This document shows positions 46,039 through 57,137 of a stretch of DNA of 64,000 nucleotides, one piece after another. The stretch covers positions 1 through 64,000 of the forward strand of contig MCGT01000052.1 of the NCBI GenBank assembly GCA_002104935.1, read 5' to 3'. Below the pieces are notes generated by a model. The model was given only the letters and a program-made list of their open reading frames with translations, searched no databases and was not told the DNA's origin. Positions within the stretch are counted from its first letter, which is position 1, and the number at the start of each line of letters is the position of its first letter. The position numbers were made by a program, and so were the translations under genes. This stretch comes from Hesseltinella vesiculosa. Lineage: Eukaryota; Mucoromycota; Mucoromycetes; Mucorales; Cunninghamellaceae.

Positions 46039-47175
46039 ATGTTGTCTACTGCTTCTCGTATTGCCGTTCGCCCCGCTGTCAGGTAAACAACCAGTCAACC
46101 TGCTCCACTTTATAATCATCAACAACAACAAAAACCCAACCTTGTTCAATGAAACTCATGTGTTTTTGTTTTGTTTTGTTTTTTTAGCGGTGTGCAATCT
46201 CGCAACATGGCCACCTTGAAAGAAGGTACAGCTGTCGACACTCACACATTTATAAAAACTCATCCCCTTTTTCATAGTTCAATTGCGTTTGAAGTCTGTC
46301 AAGAACATTGAAAAGATCACCGGTTCCATGAAGATGATTGCCTCCACCAAGGTTGCCAAGGCTACCCGTGGTATGGAAGCCGCTCGTGCTTTCGGTTTGG
46401 CCTCCAAGGGTAAGTAGACAGAGAAAAGAGTCAACAGGAACTGACGCCTCGTATAGCTTTGTTCGACAATGCCGAAACCAAGGCTGCTGATGATGCCAAG
46501 GTGTTGTTTGTCACCACCTCCTCTGACCGTGGTCTTTGCGGCGGTATCCACAGCAGTGTGTCCAAGGCCACCCGCCGTGCTCTTGCCGAAAAGCCTGATG
46601 CCCAAATCGTCATTTTGGGTGACAAGCCCAAGGCCCAACTGAGCCGTGTTGCCCGTGCCAACATTGCTCTCTCCTTCAACCAAATCGGTAAGGACATGCC
46701 CAACTTTGATGAAGCCTGCTCCATCGTGGACATGATTGAAACCTCCGGCGTCGAATACGACAGCGTCGACATCATCTACAACCGTTTCAACTCGGCCATC
46801 TCCTATGAAGCTGAAACCTTGCCCGCTTACTCCCAAGACACCTTCAAGGCCTCCACCAACTTTGCCGCCTATGAAATCGAAGACGATGTCTTGGCCAACT
46901 TGCAACAATTCACCTTTGCCAACGCCGTCTACCATGCCCTCGTCGAAGGCCACGCCGCCGAAATGTGCGCCAAGCGTGCTGCCATGGAAAACGCTACCAA
47001 GAACGCTGGTGAAATGATCGGCAAGTTGACCATGTTCTATAACCGTGGTCGTCAAGCCGTCATTACCAACGAATTGAGTAAGCTCGTCCCCTCTTTTCTC
47101 ACCCTGTCCACTCACTTTTTTTTTTTTTTTTTTTTTCCAACAGTCGATATTATCACTGGTGCCTCTGCCCTTTAA
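46039..47175 (+). CDS. ATP3: Mitochondrial ATP synthase gamma subunit
   Basis: Five exons, 46039-46082, 46188-46225, 46278-46409, 46457-47077 and 47144-47175, give 288 residues; all introns are GT-AG with consistent phases. A basic, Ser/Arg-rich N-terminus ([14 protein letters not shown]...RNMA) is the mitochondrial import signal. The mature part begins with the N-terminal helix [20 protein letters not shown], then [20 protein letters not shown] and [11 protein letters not shown], and ends with the C-terminal helix [19 protein letters not shown] followed by [15 protein letters not shown], the conserved F1 gamma C-terminus. The gamma shaft rotates inside the alpha3beta3 hexamer. The last intron separates the conserved ITNEL from [10 protein letters not shown]. 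Confidence 0.97.
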
Positions 47176-49088
47176 TTGGTCTCTTTCTTTTTCGTTCCTC
47201 CTCTTTTTTTTATCCTGTGTGTCCCTCTCCGGAGCACATCTATTGTATTAGAAATAAACATGTTGCAAAAAAAAATGTCATTTGTTCAAAATCATCTTCA
47301 CCTGTCTGTGCCCCCGTTTTTTTTTTCCTTCCTGCTGGGCTTTCTTGGCCTGCCCCGCCGTGCCTAAGCCACTTGACTTTTTTTCTTGACCATTCTCATT
47401 GGACGTCCATCGTCACCGTGGTGAAAGCCAGCAGGATACCTTTGCCTCATTAAAAAAAAAAAAAAAAAAAAAAAAAAAGTCAGAAAGGACTCGCATCGAA
47501 AACGAGGGTCTTGCCTTTCAACCCAGGTCGTTTTTTGTCTACCTCTCGATCATTCTTCGCGATGGTGGCCACGGGTCTCAGTTTAGCTGCAGAGACACGT
47601 TGGACAACTTCGCCCACCTGAAAAAAAAAAAAAAAAAAAAGGCGTGCACAGCACATTTGAGACGGTAAATGCACAGCTTCTCGGTTCTAGCCGTGGGGAC
47701 GTTGGCATCGGTTTTGCCACGCCCCCAACCCAATGTCACCCTCGGCAACGCCTTCTTTTCGCTTTGCTTTACTTTATGGCTCTTCCTCTCTCCATGCCTC
47801 TGCAACTCGCAGGCTGTTACATCCGTACCATTTCCCCGATCGATGAAAAACTGTGTTCCTAGGTATTTCTCGGTTATCGGTGTTCACAACTTTTATGACA
47901 TCCCTAGGCAACATACTTCCAGGCTAAGGCCAGCCAAAGCGTTCTGCTATTATGACGCGAAGCAAAGCAAACGCCCGTGGCGGAGAATGAATTCTGGCCG
48001 AGGATTTCTGTTCAACTTTTTCGTCATGTTTTTTTGGCTGGGGAAAGGACGGTCTGAAATTTGGACTTGCAACAAAATGGCTGGGCGACCTTCACCAATG
48101 CACGTGAATTTTTGTGTACCAATGGCTTTCATGCGAGCTAGCTCCCATGCAAAATTTTACATGGATCCATTGACTCCATTTCGATAAATGTCCGTTTCGT
48201 TTTTTTAAAAAAGCAAAGGGGACCCTCTTGTCGACCTGGGCCGAAAACCGTCCATTTTCACCCAATGGGTGATCTCCGTCGATTCACCCTCACGTTGGCA
48301 CACAGATCCTATCTGATGAGCTGGAATGCCGGTGACAAGCACAGACCTTGCGTCCAACCGTACACCGAACTAGAAGCATTCACAAGCTTGGCTGCCCAGC
48401 CATTTTGACAGGATGGCTCATCTCAATTGGTGGCTCTTGCTCTACGCGATCTTATTCAAATGCCTCTATGATTGGTCTATCAACGCCTTTTACCGTTTAC
48501 TAATTTTATACAAACATTGGTGCCAGTCGGATCACCTATCCACTCTCCTCCTCATGGGTCAGCTACACCCATTGAATGGCCTTCGACGGCGGTGATTAGA
48601 ATCCTGGCTGTGGAGTAACTCAAGTTCAAGCTGGGCAGCCTTCACCGATGGGCGTCATTTTTTGATTATCAATGTCATTCATGAGAACTTGCACCCCGTA
48701 TATAACATCATATGAATGCATTTGTTCGAAAGGATTGCCTATTCTTAATTTTATTTAATTTTTTTTTTTTAAAAAAAAAAGCAAAAGAACCTGGCACACT
48801 CCCATTTTGGATTTGGCCAAAAAAAAAAAAAAAAAAAAGAAAGAAGAAACAGGCAAAATCACCAAGAAATCGCATCGCCTCGAGTTTTACACAGACGCGA
48901 GAACATGGTGAGAAAAAAAAAAGACAAACCCCCTTTGACTTTGTAGAGATACGATAGAGACGAGTCAAAGGAAATCTTCACGGTGGGCCAAAATATAAAA
49001 TAAAAAAAAAAATGTGACGGCGGAGCCCTTTCTCTTCTTTTTTCCACCTAGACTTTTTTGCTCCTTTGCCATTGTGTTCTTTCAATAG
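47176..49088. other. 1.9-kb region without a gene; three dispersed-repeat copies
   Basis: Long A runs at about 47451-47478, 47623-47641 and 48818-48838. Copies or fragments of the ggctgggc repeat are seen at about 48075-48185, 48225-48420 and 48615-48720, recognisable by the phrases ggctgggcgaccttcacc, ccgtccattttcacccaatg and aagctgggcagccttcaccg. The longest open frame (47669-48187) has no domain and runs through one repeat. The last 60 bp are promoter/leader of the next gene. Confidence 0.5.
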
Positions 49089-51770
49089 ATGACCAGCTAC
49101 ATCAAATTCACCCCTCTTTCGGGGGCAAAGAACGAGGATCCATTGTGCTACTTGCTAGAAGTCGATGAAGTGAAAATCCTGCTCGATTGTGGTTGGACCG
49201 ATCAGTTTAATGTAGACGACCTTTTGCAGCTGAAAAAGTAAGCCCTCGCCCTTTTGGAACGTCTTCCGACTCATCCTGACGCCTGCTTTTCTACTCCTTG
49301 TTAGGATTGCCAAGCAAATCGATCTAGTGCTCTTGTCTCATTCCGATCTTGTTCATTTGGGCGCCTTTGCGTACGCGAAACACCACCTGGGTTTGACATG
49401 CCCAGCGTATGCGACGATGCCGGTCATCAACATGGGCAAAATGTGCATGTACGACATTTACCAGAGCAAGGCCAACGAAATGCAGTTTGATACATTTTCC
49501 TTGGAAGATGTCGACGATGCTTTTGACAAGACCACGCCCCTTCGCTACTCACAGCCTATCCCGCTTCCCGGCAAGTGTGTCGGCATCACCATCACAGCCT
49601 ATGCAGCCGCCCATACTGTTGGTGGTACCATTTGGAAAATCAAACAAGACACCAACGAAATCGTCTATGCTGTGGATTTCAACCATCGGAAAGAAAGGTA
49701 AAAAAAATATAGAAAGTCAAGACATCGGGGAACCAACGCCCATTCTTTTTTTTTTTCCCGTAGCCACTTGGATGGCACGGTGCTCCTGTCCGAAGGTGTC
49801 GTTTTGGATGCCTTGTCAAGACCTTCCCTGTTGATTACGGATGCTTTGAATGCGAATGTGATGCAAGCGCCTCGTCGTGATGACCGTCATGCTGCTCTCT
49901 TTGGTAAGTCCAGGTCGATGTCTAGAGAAAAAGTAGTCTAACTGTACCCACCCTTCCATCCTTCGCCTTTGCTTCAAAAAGATTCCATCCATTCGACACT
50001 AGGCAATGGCGGGAGCGTGTTGCTGCCGGCAGATTCAGCCTCCAGAGTACTTGAATTGAGCTACTTGCTCGACCAGCACTGGGCCAGTAAGCGACTGGAC
50101 TATCCTTTGATCATGCTCAGCCATACCAGCTACCACACCGTCCATTTTGCCAAAGTCATGCTGGAATGGATGCGCCACGACCTGACCAAGCAGTTCTCCC
50201 AGACACGCGAAAACCCATTTGAATTCAAATATCTGCGCTTGTGCCACCGGCTGGAAGACTTGGACGACTACCCGGGGCCCAAGGTGGTGATCGCCTCCAA
50301 CTACAGCCTGGACACGGGGTATGCTCGGGACCTGTTTGTCCGGTGGATGGTGCCGGCCGACTCGATGATCCAGAACACCCTGCTGCTGACCGAACGCGCG
50401 CTGCCGGGCTCGCTAGCCCGCACCATTTACGACGACTGGCTGCAGCTAGCCATCGAGCTTACCCACCAGCAAGACGGCGACAAACCCCCCAGCCTGATCA
50501 AGCCCATGGTCGACTATCAGCAACAATTAGACCTCACGCTGTTCAAGCGGGTGCCGTTGGAAGGTGCTGAGCTCAAGCAGTTCGAGGAAGAACAGCGCAT
50601 CGCTGCCGAGCGCGAGGCCATGCAGGCCGCCATCGAGGCCCGCAACCGCACAATCATGGAAGAAGATGCCTCGGACAGCTCTGATCTGGACGAAGCCGAC
50701 GATCCCGTCGATGGCCTCCTGACAAAGCAGCACGACCTGTATGTGCGCGACAGCGGCCGCTCGACAGGCTTCTTCAAGCAGATGCAAAGCTACCACATGT
50801 TCCCGTTTTCCGACCGGCGGAAAAAGATTGACGACTATGGCGAAGCGATCCAGACCGACCACTATGTGCTGGCAACCGATCTCGAGCGGATGCTGGCCGT
50901 GGATGGCGAAGGCGACACCGCCATGGAGGACATCACCAACAAAGATACCAAGGACGACAAGCCTCTGCTCCCTTCTCGTGATGCCACGCCCATGAAATAT
51001 ACCTCGTCTCAGCAAACCCTGGACGTCCGCTGCCATGTGCGATACATTGATCTCGAAGGTCTTTCCGACGGCCGCTCTGTCAAGAACATTTTACAGCAAA
51101 TCGCTCCCCGCAAACTGGTAAAACACCGCTCCCGGCACCCACCTCCTCTAAGGTTTTTTCATTTCCTTTCTAGATTTTAGTGCATGGCCGAGCTGATGCC
51201 ACCGACAACCTGGCACAGGCGTGCTTGACGTCGCCTCAATTCACAAACGAAGTGTATGCGCCCATCGTCGGCCAAGTGCTGAACGTGTCGGCGGCCACCA
51301 ACGTGTACCGGGTGCGGTTGACGGATGCGCTTGTCAATTCGCTGCATTTCTCAAAATTGGACGATTACGAGCTGGCCCGTGTCCATGGTTGGATCCACTT
51401 TCAAGAAGATTCCACTACCCCGTCGTTGGATGTGGCTCTTTCGACGGACGACCAGCCCTCATCGTCCGCTCTGGCCGTCCATGAGCGCCGGGAGCCGACC
51501 ATCTTCTTTGGCAACATCCTTTTGTCCGAATTCAAACGCGTCCTCCAAAATGAAGGCATCTCCGCTGAATTTAAAGGCGAAGGTATGCTGGTTTGCAACG
51601 ATCAGGTCATCATTCGAAAGGTAAGCTCCCCGCACAAAACCGAGGGGGATCAAAGGTGTTCATCTCCTTGTTTGTAGACGGGGACTGGCCGGCTTTTGAT
51701 TGAAGGCAACCTGTGTCAAGATTATTACAAAATTCGAAGTTTACTGTATTCCCAACATGCCATTTTGTAG
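49089..51770 (+). CDS. CFT2: Cleavage and polyadenylation factor subunit (CPSF100/Cft2)
   Basis: Six exons, 49089-49237, 49305-49697, 49764-49903, 49982-51117, 51174-51620 and 51678-51770, give 785 residues. It belongs to the metallo-beta-lactamase/beta-CASP family of the mRNA 3'-end processing complex. Matching segments include [38 protein letters not shown] (where active homologues have HxHxDH), [61 protein letters not shown], and [16 protein letters not shown] with the beta-CASP motif region. The zinc-ligand motif is degenerate, as expected for the pseudo-nuclease subunit that partners CPSF73. A long acidic insert lies at about residues 440-500 ([15 protein letters not shown]). The C-terminal domain ends [19 protein letters not shown], typical of the family. 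Confidence 0.93.
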
Positions 51771-52066
51771 ATAAAATCTCGCTCTGCATGGCTTTTTCTC
51801 CAGCCGAATTCAACAAACAAAAAAAAAAAAAAAAAAAAAGAGGCTAGCCCTGAAGGACGGATTTGCTCGGACGCCTTTTGTGTTTTTTATGGCGGGGCTC
51901 CATTTGACAGCGCCGTCGTATTGACTAGTCATGCGTCGATAAGCAAAAGCGAGCACATATCAGAGTAAAAGCAAAGGGAATCAATGAATATTTTTTCTTG
52001 TGTAGACAAGGATGACAAGGGTATCGGTTGATCAAGGCTAGGTTGGTACTTGGCCAGCAAAAAGTC
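51771..52066. other. Convergent 3' spacer
   Basis: 296 bp between the Cft2 stop and the stop of the DysF gene on the other strand, with an A run at about 51820-51839. Confidence 0.5.
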
Positions 52067-53143
52067 CTACATCAACGCGTTGAAGCGGTTGGGCGACTCC
52101 CTCTTTTTTTTTTTGCTGTTTACCTTTAACACGAGCCGTTTAGCGTCCTCAAAATCCAATTGGTGCAGATACTTCATCAACTATCCAGCCAGATAAGATA
52201 TGCCTCGTCAAGACTTCCGTTTGCAGGGGATCACGCCGTTTCTTACCTCAGCACCATTCGATAAAAGAGCCAGCTTTTCTGGAGGAGGGAGGCTGGTCAG
52301 GGTGTGGATCCTTTCCCGATCGAGTCGGCATTGAGCAAACTGAGTGGGCCAGTCGGAGGAAGTGCTACATGCGTGGGACGGTTCGCCAACGTCGACAAGC
52401 TGGCCGACGGCAGGCGCAGATGTCGTTTTGGACGAGGTTGGAAGTTCGACGGGGTCGGCGGCGCCTTGAGTGATTCTGTGCCGCAGGCGAATCCATCGAC
52501 GACGTCGTACAAAGGACCGAAAGTGTTTGTAATTGCCGTGCCAAACGGCTCCATGGAAACGCACAGCGTACTGCCATCCTGCTTCGTCCACATCGTCTGT
52601 CATGTCCACCATCCAATCCTTGTTGACCTTAAAGCTTGGGCGATTGGTTTCATCGGTGTTATTTATTTTTTTTTATCTTACCCATTCCCAGGTTGGATCA
52701 GGCAGCTGGTAGGTGGATGGCTTCATTGGTGTGAAGCTATTCGGAAACAGTGACGGTTATGGTAAGGTATTTTTTTTTTCAACATACTTCTTACTTCATA
52801 TTTGTATCACACCAAGGGTTGGGATCAAATTGTAAGAGACTAACAAAAAGAGTGAATAAAGCGTCGAGGTTCTTGCGGTTTTACGTTTTGGAACTATAGC
52901 CAACTGTCCAGGAACTTTTAAAGAGAAAGTGAGTGATGGCCATGCTGAGATGAAGGACATTTACCCACGTTGGCATTCGTATAAAATATCATAGACATAA
53001 TCATCCTTTGCATTCAAATGAGAAGGGAGCGTAGAAAGAGGTAAGGAGAGTCGGTGCCGTCGACTTGAGCGTGCTCGCTGGGTGAGTTCGCCCAGAGTTT
53101 TACGGATGTGAAATGAGCGTTGATGGGATCCTTGGCTTGACAT
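52067..53143 (-). CDS. DysF-domain protein (Pex30/Spo73/TECPR-like)
   Basis: Six exons on the minus strand, 52965-53143, 52885-52914, 52795-52839, 52682-52736, 52247-52627 and 52067-52180, give 267 residues. Two exons are only 30 and 45 nt. The DysFN half reads DDYVYDILYECQRGSWTVGY, then TLLQFDPNPWCD. The joining segment FTPMKPSTYQLPDPTWEWVN and KDWMVDMTDDVDEAGWQYAV leads to the DysFC half, ending HKSFVRRRRWIRLR-like (seen as SFVRRRRWIRLRHR). This DysFN-DysFC order is found in fungal peroxins Pex30-32, in Spo73, and in TECPR1. Here no membrane helices are visible, so a soluble, Spo73-like or TECPR-like protein is more likely than a Pex30 reticulon protein. The C-terminus has an acidic helix (LHQLDFEDAKRLVLK) and a short basic stretch that reads through a 21-nt intron-like segment. 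The role in membrane/peroxisome or sporulation biology is uncertain. Confidence 0.8.
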
Positions 53144-53756
53144 TCATGAATCAGGCAATAAAGGGAAAACGGAAAAAAAATAAAAAAAAGAAAGAAGAAA
53201 AATGCTTCATGGCAGGGCTATTTTGGGGGAGCGGGCAGCACACGTGGCACGCCTTCTTGTTTTGGACGATCCTTTCGACGTGTATGCCATGGTTTTATAA
53301 TGCAGTGGCTTCTCTTGTGTGACCACTTTGTGGACCAGGTTAAAGGCTAAGCGACCCATGGTTTTGTTTCCACTTTGCCAAAGACCACTCTCTTCCAAAG
53401 CCCTTTTTTGGCTCCTTTTTTGTTGGTCAAAGCGGGAAAAAGCCAGGTTTTTGGTCGAGCGTCCATCGATGAGGAACGATCAGCATAAAAAAAACGAGGT
53501 GCCAAGGTTTGTCAAAGGAGCCCGTGATGTTTATTTTCCAACGGCATAAAGTTATTTTTTTTTTCATTTTGGAGCTTTGCTGAATCCATTGGTGGGTGTC
53601 CACATAAAAAAGGGAGCTTTTTGTTTGAATTCTCCTGAATTTTCTCCCTTTTCAGCTGTTGTCCCCTCTCCCCCCATCCCCCAAAACAATAGCATCTTTT
53701 TTTTTTTTCTTATTTTTTATTTTTTTTCTCTTTTTTCTTTTTTTCCAGTGATTTTG
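53144..53756. promoter_or_regulatory. Divergent promoter, DysF gene / RasGEF
   Basis: 613 bp between starts. The RasGEF side is extremely T-rich (53698-53748) and ends in a cag that could close a 5'UTR intron. No gene is visible inside. Confidence 0.45.
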
Positions 53757-56700
53757 ATGGTGACCTTCTTGTTCCCGGAACTAAAGTAAACCTCGCCACT
53801 TTTACGACGCAACTGACCCTTTCGTATAGGCGGCGGTCAAAATCCTTTGGCGATTTGAAAAAAGGTCAGGTGTATGACCATCAGCCGTATCGTCATAGTA
53901 TGTTCTTCCCTTCCGCACTGACAACTCGACCCACCCACGCTCCTTTACAACAATCCTTTAAAAGGTTTGTTAGTGAACCGGCCTTCCCGACCCTGCATGT
54001 GTCAATCGATCCCTGTCAAGACCAGCTCTATCCCCTTGCCTTGACTTCTCCCCCTGATTCCACCACCTCCAATAACACCGACGGTAAAAAAAAACCTGGC
54101 TATCCCCTCCCCCGAGAAGTCTCTCTCCCGGCTCACCCCTCTTTTCCCATTTTCTGATCTTTTTCTGATTCGATCAAAAACTGGACTAAACTTGGCTTTT
54201 CTTACGCATAGCTGCATCATCGACTGTGCAAAAGGTGTCACCAACAAACTTGTTGACCAACGACAGTACCGTCAATGATGTCATCGCCAACGCACCCTTC
54301 TCCCCCTTGCCACCGGCGGATAACAACGTTCAGATCTTTGACGTATTGGACAACCCCAGCCCTGCCTTTATCCATTACAGTCAACGATCCGCCAAACCCA
54401 ATACCACCATCATTTCTGTCACAGTGGAAAAACTCGTCGAGATCATGACCAAGGATATGGGTAATTTTTCTTCTAAATTACCCATTAACCTCGTTTTGGA
54501 AACTGCCTGACGCTTTTTTTTTTTAATGACTCATTTTTTTCTTTGGCAAAATGGATGATTTAAAATCTCCTTAGAGACCGAATTGATGACGGGTTTTTTC
54601 TTGACCTTCCGTGACTATCTCACTCCCATTCGACTCTGCAAGCTGCTGATTCTCCGCTTTCGTTGGGCTCTCAAAGATGACTCGGACGCTCGCCGCCTTG
54701 TTCGTATCAGGTCAGCCTTAAAAAACACGGGCCCTGGGGTAATACAAAAAAAGAAATGCAGGGTAATTGACACTCTTTTTTAAATAGAACGTTTGTTGTG
54801 CTACGCTACTGGATCAGCCATTACTGGGAACACGATTTCAAAGACGCTCGTCCACTCCGCTTCATGCTTTGTACTTTTCTGTCCAAAGTCCGATCCCACC
54901 CTCTGATCCAAACATCTCCAAGAGACGACCGCATTGTCCACCAATTAAGACATCTCCTGAAACTCCAGAAGAAAAAATACCATTCGCCTTCCCATGGATC
55001 CCTCGACAGCGCCTCCATCACCCTCGATTCTGACAACCCCCTCCAGCCTAAAAAACGCGAGCGCCAGGTCTCAGCCACCAGCAGCGCCAGCATCCCCTTT
55101 TCCGTCCTCACCAACACCACCTCCTCGCCTCGCCACAGCATGCAAGAATCATGGCACCTTGGCCTGCAGTCCATCAAGCGCACCTTACCATCCGTCTGCC
55201 ACTCCCTTGTCCAGAACCTGTCGCCACCCACCAAACCTGCCGATCGTGACAGCGCCTTGTTCCACCACGACCAGTGCTCCTGCTCCGCCACCCCTCGCCA
55301 CCAACGCCGCATCAGCAACAAATGGGCCCTACCCGAGCGCTGGTTCTCCTCGCTCTCGGCCTCGCCTTCCATCCCTTCTGCTGACGAGCCTTGTCCGCTG
55401 CATCCCAAATCTTCCGCCAACCTTCCCGCGCAACCGCTCCGCCGCCCGCTGGATCGTCGCCCCCGACCCTTGTCCCATCCACACCACGCCCAGCCACCCC
55501 ACCAGCGACAGCAGCACCGCGCCTCCTACTATAGCGAAGGTGCCGTCTCCGATGGCTCTGTGCGGAGCAAAGGCACCATCACCTCTCTGCCGGCCATGCT
55601 GACCCTCGACCTGGCAGCCGACCCGCCAACCAAATCTTCCTACCAATCGCTTGTCCTCATCTATCGATCGGAAACCATAGCCCAGCAATTCACTTTACTC
55701 GAGCAGCAAATGCTGCAGCACGTCACCTGGAACGAGCTGGTCGACCTACGCTGGCGCAAGCGGTCCAAAGGCACTGTCCTCTCACCCGACCTGCCCCTTC
55801 AGCACGGCGTCGAACAGCTCATTGGCTTCTTCAACAAAGTAAGCCCCTCCTCCTGGAAACAGCGACCTCCTCACTTTTTTTTTTATTTTTTTTTACTGAA
55901 GACGTGTCAATGGGTGTCGTCTGAAATTGTTCGTACCCAGTCCATCGGCAAGCGCGCACGCGTGATTGCCAAATTCATCCGGATCGCCATGGTAACTTTT
56001 AGAATGCAAATCCCACCCTCTTTTCTCATTATTTTTTTTTCAGAAATGCCATCAGCACAAAAACTACAGCACCCTGATGCAGATCTTGCTGGGACTCCAA
56101 TCGCCCTGGGTCACGCGTTTGGAGCGGACATGGCAGCGCGTTGGGCAATTTGAAATGCAAGCCTTTGGCGAATTAAAGGAGCTAGCCAAACCATTCCGCA
56201 ACTGGAAGAATGTGCGAGAAGCCATGACGTTGGTCACGCAGGATATCGATGAAGCCTCTGCCCTTGAAGCTGTCTTGAGTCAACAACACCATACAACCAC
56301 TCTTCCTGGCTGCATCCCCTTTTTAGGTAAACCTTGAACAATGGCGCTCTTCCACGAGTAAAAAAAAAAAAAAAAGAGGTTGGATCTCCCTTCACTCACT
56401 TTTCTTTTTTTTTTTTTCGTGGTAGGTCTCTATCTCTCCGATCTTGTGTTCAATGCGGAACTACCAACATGGATCGATGCCAAAATTGACACGGTAGCCA
56501 ATGATCAACTGCGTGAAACAAAGCACCAGAGCGTACAAGATCAGCTTCTTTACCAAAGTCTCGTCGGTCGCATGGTGAACTATAACAAATTTAGGATCAC
56601 TGGTAAAAAAAAAGCATCCCCCCCCTCCCAATGTCTCAGCGAACGGACATCTACTTACACTCTTTTTTCATTTTTTTTAGCTTGTACAGTCAAGCACATT

Positions 56701-56829
56701 TTGACTTTCCAAGTGCTCAGCCGCAATTACTCATTCACATCCCATTCTGTCATTGCGCTTGCCCTCGACAATCTGGATTACCTTGACGATGACAGCCTCC
56801 AAAAAGAAAGCTATCACTGTGAACCCTAG
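53757..56829 (+). CDS. Ras guanine-nucleotide exchange factor (REM + CDC25)
   Basis: Nine exons, 53757-53785, 53830-54083, 54212-54460, 54575-54710, 54788-55838, 55902-55991, 56044-56326, 56426-56602 and 56681-56829, give 805 residues. The REM (N-terminal structural) motif spans ~155-270: VEKLVEIMTKDM, ELMTGFFLTFRDYLTPIRLC, LRYWISHYWEHDF. A Ser/Pro-rich linker of about 250 residues, probably phosphorylated and disordered, carries CSCSATPRHQRR. The catalytic CDC25 domain (~525-800) begins IAQQFTLLEQQMLQHVTWNE and includes KRARVIAKFIRIAMKCHQHK, GLQSPWVTRLERTW, PGCIPFLGLYLSDLVF, and a tail with a Leu/Asp-rich helix. These are typical of Cdc25/Ste6/Sos type exchangers for Ras. There is no SH3 domain at the N-terminus. 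The small first exon supplies only ten residues, and its ATG was chosen because its phase restores exon 2; upstream alternatives are possible. Confidence 0.9.
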
Positions 56830-57137
56830 GTTTGGTTTGAATAAATAAATCGAGGGCTTCTTTCATTGCTCCCCCCTGCAACAAAGGACGCGCGGGCTTG
56901 TTTTCTTCAAAGGTTGACAGGAAGAATCGGTCAGTTGGCTGTATCTGGGGGAGGCTCAAGAGGTAATAATGCAGGCTGCGGAGGAGATAGAAATAGGGAT
57001 GTACCCGCGTCATGGCAGCTGAATTCAAGGTAACTGTGTATTAAAAATGCTCCAGAGAGATGCTCACGGAAAAAAAAAAAAAAAAAAGTTGATAAAGTGT
57101 AGAGAGGGTATCATGTCTAAGTAAACGAGGAAAAGAA
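56830..57137. other. Convergent 3' spacer
   Basis: About 308 bp between the RasGEF stop and the stop of the minus-strand MFS gene. Contains an A run at about 57069-57086 and no gene. Confidence 0.5.

Noticed and set aside
46279..47115. 278-codon frame on the minus strand
   Set aside because: Antisense shadow of the ATP synthase gamma exons.
47669..48187. 172-codon frame as a gene
   Set aside because: No domain, runs through a dispersed repeat and lacks consistent codon use.
52103..52123. 21-nt intron at the end of the DysF gene
   Set aside because: Too short for splicing, and the frame reads through it without a stop, so it was kept as coding.
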